From an uncultured Neptuniibacter sp. (GTDB taxonomy: Bacteria; Pseudomonadota; Gammaproteobacteria; Pseudomonadales; Balneatricaceae): a stretch of DNA of 64,000 nt. The notes beneath the pieces were generated by a model. It worked only from the letters and a program-made list of their open reading frames with translations. It had not been told where the DNA came from and searched no databases. Below, piece after piece: positions 1 through 8,256 of this stretch. Position 1 is the stretch's first letter; every line of letters starts with the position of its first letter. The stretch is from contig NZ_CANMIR010000015.1 of NCBI RefSeq assembly GCF_947498015.1, positions 1-64,000 on the forward strand, read 5' to 3'. Position numbers and translations under genes: made by a program.

Positions 1-74
1 CCGGATAGCTCAGTCGGTAGAGCAGGGGATTGAAAATCCCCGTGTCGGTGGTTCGATTCCGCCTCCGGGCACCA
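1..74 (+). tRNA. tRNA-Phe (GAA), 5' end cut by window edge
   Basis: The cloverleaf is readable apart from the first two bases, which fall outside the window. The D-loop, a GGGGA/TCCCC anticodon stem around loop TTGAAAA (anticodon GAA, Phe), the TTCGATTC T-loop and an encoded CCA at 72-74 are all visible. The bases present match the second copy at 138-213, so this is a tandem duplication with a 63-base spacer. Confidence 0.95.
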
Positions 75-137
75 CTTATTTTTAAGGCTTGTACATCTTT
101 TTGCAGGCCTTTTTTGTCTCTGGAACAGCTCAAATTA

Positions 138-213
138 GCCCGGATAGCTCAGTCGGTAGAGCAGGGGATTGAAAATCCCCGTGTCGGTGGTTCGATTCCG
201 CCTCCGGGCACCA
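138..213 (+). tRNA. tRNA-Phe (GAA), second tandem copy
   Basis: A complete 76-base tRNA: GCCCGGA acceptor strand pairing with TCCGGGC, anticodon GAA in loop TTGAAAA, T-loop TTCGATTC, and encoded CCA at 211-213. It repeats the copy at 1-74. The following 264 bases up to the IS element at 478 hold no gene or clear terminator that I can support. tRNA genes are common integration sites, and this pair sits just outside an IS-bracketed operon. Confidence 0.97.
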
Positions 214-477
214 CTTCCTTACTCGCTTCCCGCGATTTTGACTCTCCTTGTGATTCTTAGCTCTGGTCCCTATCTGGTCGGATTGGTGTCTAACGACAGG
301 AAATTCTGTCTATCAGTTTGCAATTCAGCAATGAGATTTTGCTGATACCCTTTTCGAGATTACTTCATCAAATTGAAGATGAGTCAGGACCGGAAATGAG
401 CTTTCCAAACAGCTTGGTAGGTAATGCCCTGTACGTTCCGGTCACTTTTCCGATCAGTCTTTCTGTAAACAATTTAG

Positions 478-1601
478 GGAACCTGCGAATAAGCCTTTTA
501 GCATGAGATAATTCTCAACTCAGATTTGCCGAGGATTATCTATGGATTACCAACTTTCTTTTGCTGATAGTGAATTCACCAACAAGCGGCGTTAAACCAG
601 TAAAGAAAAGCTTCTTGATCGAATGGATAAATTGATTCCATAGTCCCGCTTGGTTGCGGTTATAGAACCTTACTACCCTAAAGCAGGTAATGGTCGCCGC
701 CCTTATCCTTTAGAAATAATGTTGCGTATCCACTGCATGCAGCATTGGTACAACATGAGCGACCCAGCCATGGAAGATGCACTTGCCGAAACAATCCCCA
801 TTAGACAGTTTTCGGGCTTGCCATCAGGTGGTGCAATTCCAGATCGAACCACGATTATGAACTTCAGGCATTTACTGGAACGTTATGATTTAGCTCGTCA
901 GATATTTGAAGCCATTAACATTTGGCTGACGGATGCAGGGATAATCGTCAAGGAAGGAACGTTACTGGATGCTACCATCATTGAAACTCCGAGTTCGACC
1001 AAGAACAAAACAGGCAAGCGTGCCCCTGAGATACACCAGACTAAAAAGGGTAATCAATGGCATTTTGGCATGAAAGCCCATATTGGGGTTGATGCAAAAA
1101 CAGGACTGACGCACAGCTTCACAACGACAGCAACCAATGAGCATGATCTCAATCAGGCTGAGTACCTTCTTCACGGCAAGGAAGACTTTATTTTCGCAGA
1201 CAGTGGCTATCGAGGCGCAGAAAGTCGTAAAGAGTTTGAAGGAGTTGGAGTCGATTGGCACATTGCTGAAATTCCAAGCAAGGTTCAGTTAAAAGCAGAG
1301 TATCTTAAAGCCAGTATTCGGGCTAAGGTTGAGCACCCATTCTGGATCATAAAATGTCAGTTCGGTTTTACCAAGGCCCGTTATCGTGGCTTGGTGAAGA
1401 ACGATAGCAAGCTGGCCATGCTATTCGCTTTAGCGAATGTTGTACGCGTGGATCAGATGCTGCGGGCGTAGGTTAAATCCGCCTACATGTTGAGAAATCG
1501 GCATGCAGGCGGTAATAAATGACCAGTAATCGTGTGATTACGCCGCAAATGCCGTTTTATTGAGAGAATGAGCTAGAAAACAGGACTTAATCGCATGTTC
1601 C
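478..1601 (+). mobile_element. IS5-family insertion sequence, degenerate copy 1
   Basis: Terminal inverted repeats match: the left end begins GGAACCTGCGAATAAGCC at 478, and the right end, read on the other strand from 1601, begins GGAACATGCGATTAAGTCC. These resemble known IS5 ends. The flanking 4-mers are TTAG (474-477) and CTAG (1602-1605); both fit the YTAR target preference of IS5, but they differ by one base. The only gene inside is a transposase with two nonsense codons and an internal deletion, so the element is probably immobile unless rescued in trans. It lies in opposite orientation to the copy at 8257-9417. Confidence 0.88.
542..1471 (+). pseudogene. IS5-family transposase, broken by two stop codons
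   Basis: Reading from ATG 542 gives an IS5 InsH-like DDE transposase. Frame +2 carries TAA at 593-595, where relatives have Gln after KRR, and TAG at 641-643, where relatives have Trp after LIP. From about 650 onward the frame is open to 1471. The DDE core is recognisable: Asp in LLDATIIE, Asp in FADSGYRG and Glu in AKVEHPF. Compared with the copy at 8386-9351 and with E. coli IS5, about a dozen residues are missing after IPSKV, an in-frame deletion. A TTG at 650 could in principle restart translation, but the N-terminal domain would be lost. Confidence 0.9.
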
Positions 1602-1654
1602 CTAGATGAACAGATCGGGCGTTTTATTAACTCACCTCACTTAGTTTAAATTGT

Positions 1655-1685
1655 CTTAAGAAAGCCTTAAGAAAATCGGTCTAAT
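1655..1685 (+). promoter_or_regulatory. PmrA/QseB-type box overlapping the operon promoter
   Basis: Two direct hexamers CTTAAG lie at 1655-1660 and 1666-1671, separated by exactly five bases. This matches the known PmrA (BasR) box, which is two CTTAAT/G-like half-sites with N5 between them. A candidate -35 (TTAAGA, 1657-1662) lies inside the box and a candidate -10 (TCTAAT, 1680-1685) follows after 17 bases. The start codon of the first operon gene is 31 bases downstream, behind a GAGGAGA ribosome site. The operon's own fifth and sixth coupling steps lead to a QseB/PmrA-type regulator, so autoregulation is a reasonable inference. Confidence 0.75.
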
Positions 1686-1715
1686 TTCTAAGCCATACCC
1701 GAGAGGAGATGGCTT

Positions 1716-2396
1716 ATGAACCCACAGCTTTGTATTGAACCGCGTACTGGAGCAGAACGCTCAGAGGTCGTCCTGATCTCCTCGGCTGCGAACCGCAAAC
1801 ATATTGAACGTTTTGCCTGGCGCTGCTTTAACACCACCTACGGTGCTGATCTGAAAGATTTTCTGCCGCAGATGCTGGCGCTAATTGATAACCAGCAGCG
1901 GATTAGCGCTAGTGCCGGTTACCAATCAGCAGCCTCTGCTCGACTCTATCTGGAACAGTACCTGCCACAACCCATAGAACATCTGATTCAACAACAGCGG
2001 GGACTGACTGTCACCCCTGAGCGGGGTCAAATTCTGGAAGTGGGGAATCTGGCTTCGATATCCCCGGGGGCGACACGTCGGCTGATTCTGAGTCTAGCGC
2101 ACTACTTCCAGCAGCAGGGCTTCAAGTGGCTGGTGATAACCGCTACACCCCAGGTGCGACGCAGCTTTGAAAAGCTTAACCTTGGCTTGAATCTTTATCC
2201 TCTGGCGGCTGCTAACGCTTCGGCATTGAGTCAGCAGACAACTAATTGGGGACGTTATTACGACCAGCAACCACAGGTGTATGCGGGAGATATTGATTCC
2301 GGTATTCAGGTGCTGCGTGCTTCGCCTTTGTTCACACGCATTATCGAACGTATTCCAATGCCAGTAGATGACCAGCATCTACAGATTAAGGGGTGA
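1716..2396 (+). CDS. thermostable hemolysin family protein (possible GNAT-like acyltransferase)
   Basis: This 226-residue protein matches my memory of the thermostable hemolysin (delta-VPH) family, named after a Vibrio hemolysin whose chemistry was never settled. There is no signal peptide or membrane segment. A central block around residues 105-165 reads like an acyltransferase or autoinducer-synthase core: an EVGNLAS strand, a GATRRLI turn like a CoA-binding loop, then a WLVITAT strand and QVRRSFEKLNLGL. That resemblance to GNAT or LuxI folds is inference. The gene is first in a seven-gene operon, follows a strong GAGGAGA ribosome site, and ends eight bases before the ligase start. Its company (acyl ligase, diiron protein, SDR) suggests an enzyme working on an acyl group rather than a toxin. 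Confidence 0.75.
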   Translation: MNPQLCIEPRTGAERSEVVLISSAANRKHIERFAWRCFNTTYGADLKDFLPQMLALIDNQQRISASAGYQSAASARLYLEQYLPQPIEHLIQQQRGLTVTPERGQILEVGNLASISPGATRRLILSLAHYFQQQGFKWLVITATPQVRRSFEKLNLGLNLYPLAAANASALSQQTTNWGRYYDQQPQVYAGDIDSGIQVLRASPLFTRIIERIPMPVDDQHLQIKG

Positions 2397-2404
2397 GGTG
2401 GGCA

Positions 2405-3910
2405 ATGAGCCGATTGCTGCAAACCATAAATGCGTACGCTTCCACTCAGCCGGATAAGATTGCACTGCAAAGTTCTGAACAGCAACTGAGCTATGCCCAG
2501 TTGCAGAAACGGATTGACGAACATGCTGCCTATTTGCTGGAAAACGGCTGTAAACGTCTAGCTATCTGGCAGGAGAACCGTATCAGTTGGGTACTTTGGC
2601 AGTTGGCCGCACTGCAGCAACAGATTGTAGTGATCCCGATTGCGACCTTCTTCAGTTCAGCACAGGTGGAAAACCTGATTGAGACAACCGCTCCTGATCT
2701 AATCATCTGCGACTGTGATCAGCCACAACTGGCAACACTCTACAAAACCGAAAGTAATCCGCAGGGAGAGGAGTATTGCTATAGCCGCATCGAGCCTTAT
2801 CCATTGGTTGCAGATGCGTTTAATAATATCGCGTTAGTGACGTTTACCTCCGGCTCTACCGGTGCGCCTAAGGGAGTGAAGATCAGTCATACTCTGATCG
2901 ATGAGGTTTGTTTCTCCCTGTGCTCTGTTATGCAACCACTGGCAATCTCCCAGCATCACTGTCTGCTTCCCCTGGCGGTGATGCTGGAGAACATTGCCGG
3001 TGTGTTTCTGCCTTTGTGTGCGGGGGAAACAGTGGTATTGGCAACGGCTGCCGAGACGGGCTTAACGGGCTCTTCCGGTATCGATCATCAGCGGTTTATC
3101 CACTATCTGATTCAGGCTAACCCCCAAAGCCTGATTCTGACGCCCGAGCTGCTCAAGCTCCTGATGCTGGCCCGACAGCAGGGAGCTCCCCTGACGCAGT
3201 TGAAGTTTATTGCTGTGGGTGGCGCTAAGGTTTCAACACAGCTTATCGAGCAGGCTCATTCCCTTGGCCTGCCGGTTTACGAAGGTTACGGCCTGAGTGA
3301 ATGTGGCTCCGTTGTCAGCCTTAACTTGCCCGGCGCGGCACAACCGGGGAGTGTGGGTAAACCGCTGCCCCATGCTGGGGTAACCATTTCGGAACAGGGT
3401 GAAATTCTGATCCGTGGACCACAGATGCAGGGTTATCTGCAACAGGCATCCTCTCAGAATGCCTATTACGCCAGCGGCGATCTTGGTTATCTGGATAGTG
3501 ATGGTTTCCTGTATATCACCGGGCGAAAGAAAAATGTCCAGATCAACAGCTTTGGTCGCAACATCAGCCCCGAGTGGATCGAGTCAGAGATCAATGCCCT
3601 GCCTGCGGTTGTCCGCACCGTGATTCTGGTTGATGAGCTGCCTGCGCTGGTGGCGCTGTTGCAACCCCTGCCCCAAAGCACTGCAGAGCAGGTGATAGAA
3701 CAACTGGAACGGCTGAATAGCCAGTTGCCTGACTATGCCCGAATTCAGTACTGGATTGAGATTACCCCGGAAGCTATCGCTAAGGCGGATCTGCTAACCG
3801 GGAATGGGCGCTTACGGCGACAGGCCTGTTATCGCTATTTTTCGACCCAGATTGCCGATTACTTCACACATTTAGAACAACCTACACAGCAGGTGTCCCA
3901 TGTTTTTTAA
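2405..3910 (+). CDS. AMP-forming acyl ligase (AMP-binding protein)
   Basis: A 501-residue ANL-superfamily adenylate-forming enzyme expected to activate a carboxylic acid, probably as acyl-AMP and then acyl-CoA. The A3 phosphate loop is TFTSGSTGAPKGVK near residues 145-158. A5 reads YEGYGLSECG, and the A7/A8 region reads YASGDLGYL followed by ITGRKKNVQINSFGRNISP. The C-terminal A10 motif, usually NGK with a catalytic lysine, reads NGRLRRQ here, so that Lys appears replaced by Arg. I chose ATG 2405 because GAGGTGG lies just upstream; an in-frame GTG at 2393 would overlap the previous stop. The end overlaps the next gene by 11 bases. No carrier protein is encoded nearby. Confidence 0.88.
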   Translation: MSRLLQTINAYASTQPDKIALQSSEQQLSYAQLQKRIDEHAAYLLENGCKRLAIWQENRISWVLWQLAALQQQIVVIPIATFFSSAQVENLIETTAPDLIICDCDQPQLATLYKTESNPQGEEYCYSRIEPYPLVADAFNNIALVTFTSGSTGAPKGVKISHTLIDEVCFSLCSVMQPLAISQHHCLLPLAVMLENIAGVFLPLCAGETVVLATAAETGLTGSSGIDHQRFIHYLIQANPQSLILTPELLKLLMLARQQGAPLTQLKFIAVGGAKVSTQLIEQAHSLGLPVYEGYGLSECGSVVSLNLPGAAQPGSVGKPLPHAGVTISEQGEILIRGPQMQGYLQQASSQNAYYASGDLGYLDSDGFLYITGRKKNVQINSFGRNISPEWIESEINALPAVVRTVILVDELPALVALLQPLPQSTAEQVIEQLERLNSQLPDYARIQYWIEITPEAIAKADLLTGNGRLRRQACYRYFSTQIADYFTHLEQPTQQVSHVF

Positions 3911-4550
3911 TACGCTCGTACAGGAAACCGCCGCCGCTCAGCAGGCGCTGTTTAATCGTCCGGTGATTCAAAAAACCCTGGCGGGTGAGATCACCCTCAG
4001 TCGTTATCAGGCATTTCTGACGCAGGCCTATCACCATGTTAAACATACCGTGCCGCTACTGATGGCCTGCGGTTCCCGCCTGCCAGAACGCCATTATGCG
4101 CTGCAGGTTGCGGTGGCTGAGTATATTGAGGAGGAGATCGGTCATGATCAGTGGATTCTTAACGATCTCCAGACCACCGGCGTTGATCCGGACATCGTTC
4201 GTTACGGTACACCGGCTATGGCAACAGATCTGATGGTGGCTTATGCCTATCATCAGATCGACCGTGGTAATCCACTGGCCTTTTTTGGCATGGTGCACGT
4301 ACTGGAAGGCACCAGCATCGCCCTGGCAACGGAAACCGCCGGTCTGGTGAAAGGCTCGCTAGGTCTGCCGGATAACGCATTCAGTTACCTGACCTCCCAC
4401 GGCTCACTGGATCTGGAGCATGTGAAGTTCTTTGAAAACCTGATGAACACCCTCGACAACCCGGATGACCAGCAGGTGATCATCCATGCGGCGAATGTTT
4501 TTTACCGCTTATATGGCGATGTACTTTCCGCCGTAGAGGAGGCCGCATGA
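3900..4550 (+). CDS. heme-oxygenase-like diiron (iron-containing redox) enzyme
   Basis: A 216-residue all-helical protein of the TenA/PqqC-like iron-containing redox family (HDO superfamily). Candidate metal ligands sit in the expected order: E78 and H82 in IEEEIGHDQW, E136 in VHVLEGTS, then H167, D171 and H174 in HGSLDLEH. The H-x3-D-x2-H pattern is like that of CADD-type diiron oxygenases; UndA, another relative, converts fatty acids to terminal alkenes. The reaction here is unknown, but pairing with an acyl ligase suggests oxidation of an activated or free acyl substrate. It is cytoplasmic, overlaps the ligase gene by 11 bases, and its stop shares ATGA with the next start. Confidence 0.82.
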   Translation: MFFNTLVQETAAAQQALFNRPVIQKTLAGEITLSRYQAFLTQAYHHVKHTVPLLMACGSRLPERHYALQVAVAEYIEEEIGHDQWILNDLQTTGVDPDIVRYGTPAMATDLMVAYAYHQIDRGNPLAFFGMVHVLEGTSIALATETAGLVKGSLGLPDNAFSYLTSHGSLDLEHVKFFENLMNTLDNPDDQQVIIHAANVFYRLYGDVLSAVEEAA

Positions 4551-5329
4551 GTAATGCCTACCTGATAATCGGTGCGACCGGCGGTATTGGGCAAGCGGTC
4601 TGTCGGGCGCTAGCTGAAAGCGGTGCCCGGCTTGTGCTGTGTGGCCGCAATGAGGCACGTATGATGCCGCTACAGGTGCAGCTGGGCGATGACAATCAAC
4701 TGCTAGTGGCGGACATCAACAGTGCTGAGGGGCGCAGCCGCATTCTCGACACCCTGCGTGAAGAGGGGATCGATAAGGTGATCAATCTTGCCGGGGTTAA
4801 CCAGTTCACAACCTTTGCTAAGCAGAGCGATGCTGAGATAGAAGCCCTGATACAGACCAATCTCACCGCGGTGCTCTGTCTTAACCGTTTATTGGTGGCG
4901 CATTTTTTACAGCAAGGGCATGGCCTGATTGTAAATACCGGCTCCGCCCTGGGGCAGATCGGCCTGCCTGGGTATGCCACTTACAGTGCGACTAAATTTG
5001 CCGTGCGTGGTTTCTGCGAGGCGCTTTCCCGTGAATTAGCGGATAGCGCGGTAGCGGTTAAGTATTTCTCTCCCCGTGCCACTGCTACTGCAATCAACTC
5101 TGATGCAGTAAACGCGATGAACAGTGAACTGGGCAATAAAACCGATTCCCCAGAGCGGGTTGCCAGCGAGCTACTGGCATTCCTGCAGAAATCCGCCAGC
5201 AGTTATCAGGTGGGATGGCCAGAAAAACTCTTTACTCGACTGAACGGCGCTTTTCCGGGGCTGGTGTCACGGCAGTTAAAACAGCAGCTACCGGTGATCA
5301 ATAAATATCTTAAAAGCGAGGTAAGCTAA
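4547..5329 (+). CDS. short-chain dehydrogenase/reductase
   Basis: A 260-residue classical SDR with a Rossmann dinucleotide-binding motif GATGGIG at residues 9-15, an NLAG motif (usually NNAG), a catalytic Ser in NTGSALG and the Y-x3-K pair in YSATK. It probably reduces or oxidises a carbonyl or hydroxyl group with NAD(P). The start overlaps the diiron gene in an ATGA junction and the stop overlaps the next start as TAATG, so translation is coupled on both sides. The substrate is not predictable from sequence; the operon suggests it acts on the product of the ligase and diiron enzyme. Confidence 0.88.
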   Translation: MSNAYLIIGATGGIGQAVCRALAESGARLVLCGRNEARMMPLQVQLGDDNQLLVADINSAEGRSRILDTLREEGIDKVINLAGVNQFTTFAKQSDAEIEALIQTNLTAVLCLNRLLVAHFLQQGHGLIVNTGSALGQIGLPGYATYSATKFAVRGFCEALSRELADSAVAVKYFSPRATATAINSDAVNAMNSELGNKTDSPERVASELLAFLQKSASSYQVGWPEKLFTRLNGAFPGLVSRQLKQQLPVINKYLKSEVS

Positions 5330-5952
5330 TGAAAACTAAGTGGGTAGCAATTGTTGCGTTACTGGCGAGCAGTATGGTGTTTGCGGCACCGCAGGATGAA
5401 GCGCGGCTGGCACTGCAACATAGCTGGGCGCAGATTAAATATGAGGCACCGACAGATCAGCGCGAAAAGCTGTTTGAGGGATTGGTGGCCGAATCGGAAA
5501 AAATCATGCAGCAGTTTCCGCAGCAGGCCGAGATTCTGATCTGGCGGGCGATCATTCTCAGCACCTATGCCGGCGAGAAAGGCGGTCTGGGGGCATTGGG
5601 ATTGGTGAAAGAGGCGAAATTACTACTGGAACAATCGATTGAGCTGGACCCGACTGCACTGGATGGCTCCGCCTATACCAGCCTTGGCAGCCTCTATTAT
5701 CAGGTGCCGGGTTGGCCGATCGGCTTTGGCAGCGACAAAAAAGCCCGTACCTATCTGCAGAAAGCGCTTAAAATAAACCCGGATGGTATTGATAGTAACT
5801 TTTTTTACGGCGACTTCCTGATCGAACAGAACGACAAGGCGCAGGCAAAAACGGTGTTACAGCACGCGTTGGAAGCGAAGAATCGTCCGGGTCGTGAGTT
5901 AGCGGATAAAGGTCGTCGGGCTGAGATAGAGACATTACTGAGCACGCTCTGA
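5329..5952 (+). CDS. periplasmic TPR-repeat protein
   Basis: A 207-residue protein with a clear signal peptide (KTKW, a hydrophobic stretch, then MVFAAP with likely cleavage after FAA). The mature part is helical with TPR-like repeats, seen in AKLLLEQSIELDPTALDG and ARTYLQKALKINPDGIDS. TPR domains bind partner proteins, so a scaffold or sensory-accessory role in the periplasm is the natural reading, perhaps for the sensor kinase two genes downstream. The stop of the SDR overlaps its start (TAATG), and its own stop overlaps the regulator start (TGATG). No catalytic motif is seen. Confidence 0.8.
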   Translation: MKTKWVAIVALLASSMVFAAPQDEARLALQHSWAQIKYEAPTDQREKLFEGLVAESEKIMQQFPQQAEILIWRAIILSTYAGEKGGLGALGLVKEAKLLLEQSIELDPTALDGSAYTSLGSLYYQVPGWPIGFGSDKKARTYLQKALKINPDGIDSNFFYGDFLIEQNDKAQAKTVLQHALEAKNRPGRELADKGRRAEIETLLSTL

Positions 5953-6617
5953 TGAAAACATTGCTGGTTGAGGATGATCCCCTGCTTGGGCAGGGGATAC
6001 AGGATGCCCTGAGCTACAACGGCTACCGGGTTGAGTGGGTGCAAAACGGGCGGCAGGCGTTAAGCTTTGCTGAGTCCGCCGAGTTTGACGTTATGGTCCT
6101 TGATCTGGGGCTGCCTGATCTGGATGGTCTGGCGGTGCTGAAACAGCTGCGCACCCAGCAGTTTGATACACCGATCCTGATCCTCACCGCACGGGACTCA
6201 ACCGAAGAGAAGGTTGCTGGTTTGGATCTGGGGGCCGATGACTACATGGTTAAACCCTTTGATCTGCCGGAACTGATGGCGCGGCTACGGGCGCTGCAGC
6301 GGCGTGAAAGTCAGCAGCGCGCGCCCACGCTGCGGCACGCGGACATTGAGATCAATCCAGCCAACCATACGGTGCTGCAGGGCAATACGCCGGTGGCGCT
6401 GTCACGACATGAATTTAATCTGTTGCACTATCTGATGGCGCGGCCCGAACAGGTATTCAGCCGTCAGGCCCTGGCCGACAAACTCTACAGCTGGGATCAG
6501 GATGTTGGCAGCAACACGGTGGAGGTGTATATCCATCACCTGCGTAAAAAACTCGGTAAAGATATAGTACAGACGGTGCGCGGCATCGGTTACAAGCTTG
6601 GAGGCGCACCCGATTGA
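5952..6617 (+). CDS. OmpR/PhoB-type response regulator, QseB/PmrA-like
   Basis: A 221-residue two-domain regulator. The receiver domain (1-115) has the acidic pair in VEDDP, phospho-acceptor D51 in VLDLGLPD, the conserved Thr in LILTARD and Lys in YMVKPF. The winged-helix DNA-binding domain (about 125-219) ends with SNTVEVYIHHLRKKLG and TVRGIGYKL, typical of QseB, PmrA and BasR. The operon promoter carries an exact 6-5-6 box of the kind bound by PmrA. The gene overlaps the TPR gene (TGATG) and the kinase (TTGA). It likely activates its own operon when phosphorylated. Confidence 0.93.
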   Translation: MKTLLVEDDPLLGQGIQDALSYNGYRVEWVQNGRQALSFAESAEFDVMVLDLGLPDLDGLAVLKQLRTQQFDTPILILTARDSTEEKVAGLDLGADDYMVKPFDLPELMARLRALQRRESQQRAPTLRHADIEINPANHTVLQGNTPVALSRHEFNLLHYLMARPEQVFSRQALADKLYSWDQDVGSNTVEVYIHHLRKKLGKDIVQTVRGIGYKLGGAPD

Positions 6618-8014
6618 GATCAATACGCACATTCCTCATTCTCTCTCTGATCAGCAGCATCGGGATTGTTATTCTGCTGGCTATTGTGATCAGTTATCAG
6701 CGTGTTACCCATGAAACCGAAGAGCTCTATGACGCTGAAATCGCGCAGATTTCGCGGGTATTGGAGGCGGTACTCTCGATTGAGCTGGAGTTTTCCGGCG
6801 GCACCATTCCGGAGATTATCCCGGCGGAGCAGACCCTGATTCTGCCGCCGGAGATTCACGCTGAGGGTGAGTACGACAGCAGTGGTCACAAGTATGAGAA
6901 GAAACTCGCGTTTCAGGTCTGGAACCGTAAAGGCGTACCGCTGCTGGGCAGTGATGCCAGTGGTTCGGTGATGACCTTTACCGCTGAGGAGGGCTTCCTT
7001 ACCGAAAACATCAATCAGCAGGCCTGGCGCACCTTTACCTTGTACAGCGAAAAGCTGGCGATCTGGATCAAGGTGGGGCAACTGGTTGAGATCCGCGATG
7101 AGGTAACGGAAGAGGTAGCCACTGTTTACAGCACCGTACCTCTGATCATGCTGCCTATCATCATTATCCTGATCACACTGATTGTCCGCCGTGGGCTCGC
7201 GCCGTTGGAATCGATCAGCAGAGAGATCTCCGCACGTAGTACCGAAAACCTAACCCCGCTAAAAATGAGTTCGATCCCTGCAGAGCTGAGACAGGTGGTG
7301 GATTCAGTAAACCATCTGCTGATCTCACTGGATAGGGCGCTGGAACGACAGAAGCGCTTTACCAGTAATGCTGCCCATGAACTTCGTACACCGTTGGCGG
7401 CGATTAAGGTGCACGCCCAGAATATCTACCCGGAAGATGAGCGCCTGAAACGGGTGCAAAGCCATATTATTCAGGGGATCGATAAGCTGACCAATCTGTT
7501 TAACCAACTGATTACCCTGAGCCGGACTGAAACCAACCATTATGCCAGCCAGCAGAGTGAGGTGGCGTGGGAGGGTCTGGTTGCCTCGCTTAAAGACAAT
7601 GCGTTAAATCAGATGCTCAGCACTAAAGCGATTCAACTGCATGTAGATTTCTCTGCGGCTCCGGTGGTACGTTCCAACCCCGATGCGCTAGCGATCATTC
7701 TCCGGAATCTAATGGACAATGCACTGAAATATACACCGGAGGGGGGGCAGGTCTGGGTACGATCTTTACAGTCTGAAACCGATGTTGTGCTTGAACTGGA
7801 GGATAACGGACCGGGTCTTTCAGACAACCAGCGGCAACTTGCTTTTGAACGATTTTACCGTGCATCCAATCAAACAATAGAGGGTTGTGGGTTGGGCTTG
7901 TCGATTGTTTATCAGCTTTGTGAACAGTTTGGTTATCAGGTGCAGCTGGCTGCAGCTAAGCCGGACGGAACGGGATTGAAGGTTACAATTGGCGGGCTTC
8001 AGCGTGCGCTGTAG
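6614..8014 (+). CDS. sensor histidine kinase, QseC/PmrB-like
   Basis: A 466-residue inner-membrane kinase. TM1 spans about 8-28, a periplasmic sensor region of about 145 residues follows, and TM2 spans about 174-194 (LIMLPIIIILITLIV) before a HAMP-like linker. The H-box NAAHELRTPLAAIK has its His near 255. The ATPase domain has DNALKYTPEGG (N-box), EDNGPGLS (G1) and GCGLGLSIV (G2). Translation appears to start at TTG 6614, overlapping the regulator stop, with GGAGGCG upstream at 6600. It is the last gene of the operon and presumably phosphorylates the upstream regulator. The signal sensed is unknown; known relatives respond to envelope stress, iron or catecholamines. Confidence 0.92.
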   Translation: MRSIRTFLILSLISSIGIVILLAIVISYQRVTHETEELYDAEIAQISRVLEAVLSIELEFSGGTIPEIIPAEQTLILPPEIHAEGEYDSSGHKYEKKLAFQVWNRKGVPLLGSDASGSVMTFTAEEGFLTENINQQAWRTFTLYSEKLAIWIKVGQLVEIRDEVTEEVATVYSTVPLIMLPIIIILITLIVRRGLAPLESISREISARSTENLTPLKMSSIPAELRQVVDSVNHLLISLDRALERQKRFTSNAAHELRTPLAAIKVHAQNIYPEDERLKRVQSHIIQGIDKLTNLFNQLITLSRTETNHYASQQSEVAWEGLVASLKDNALNQMLSTKAIQLHVDFSAAPVVRSNPDALAIILRNLMDNALKYTPEGGQVWVRSLQSETDVVLELEDNGPGLSDNQRQLAFERFYRASNQTIEGCGLGLSIVYQLCEQFGYQVQLAAAKPDGTGLKVTIGGLQRAL

Positions 8015-8066
8015 TGGATCAGGGTTTTGGCGCAGATATGCTGTTGCAGCTGATTGAAACTATCAA

Positions 8067-8146
8067 ACCGGGCTGACGCACAGCTTCACAATAACCGCTG
8101 CGAATGAGCATGATCTCAATCAGGCGGAGCACCCTCTTCACGGAGA
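8067..8146 (+). pseudogene. IS5-family transposase fragment
   Basis: A piece of about 80 bases just after the kinase gene encodes TGLTHSFT...[13 protein letters not shown], matching residues in the middle of both full-length IS5 transposases in this window. It runs on the plus strand and has neither ends nor start. The similarity stops near 8146. It is a leftover of a third IS5 copy or of a rearrangement at the operon's downstream edge. The remaining bases up to 8257 show no gene. Confidence 0.85.
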
Positions 8147-8256
8147 ATTGTTAAATAGTTTAATGCACGGGTTGATTTAAAGGTTTGATCTGAATATGCC
8201 TAATGACTTCATAGCGTTGTGATCTAAACAGCATGCGGCCTTGTAGTGAGGACTAA

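Noticed and set aside
30..260. Open frame of 76 codons across the tRNA-Phe genes
   Set aside because: It runs through both tRNAs and their spacer and has no ribosome site; an artefact of tRNA sequence.
1716..2396. Annotating the first operon gene as an active hemolysin toxin
   Set aside because: No signal peptide or pore-forming feature; the family name is historical and the setting suggests an enzyme.
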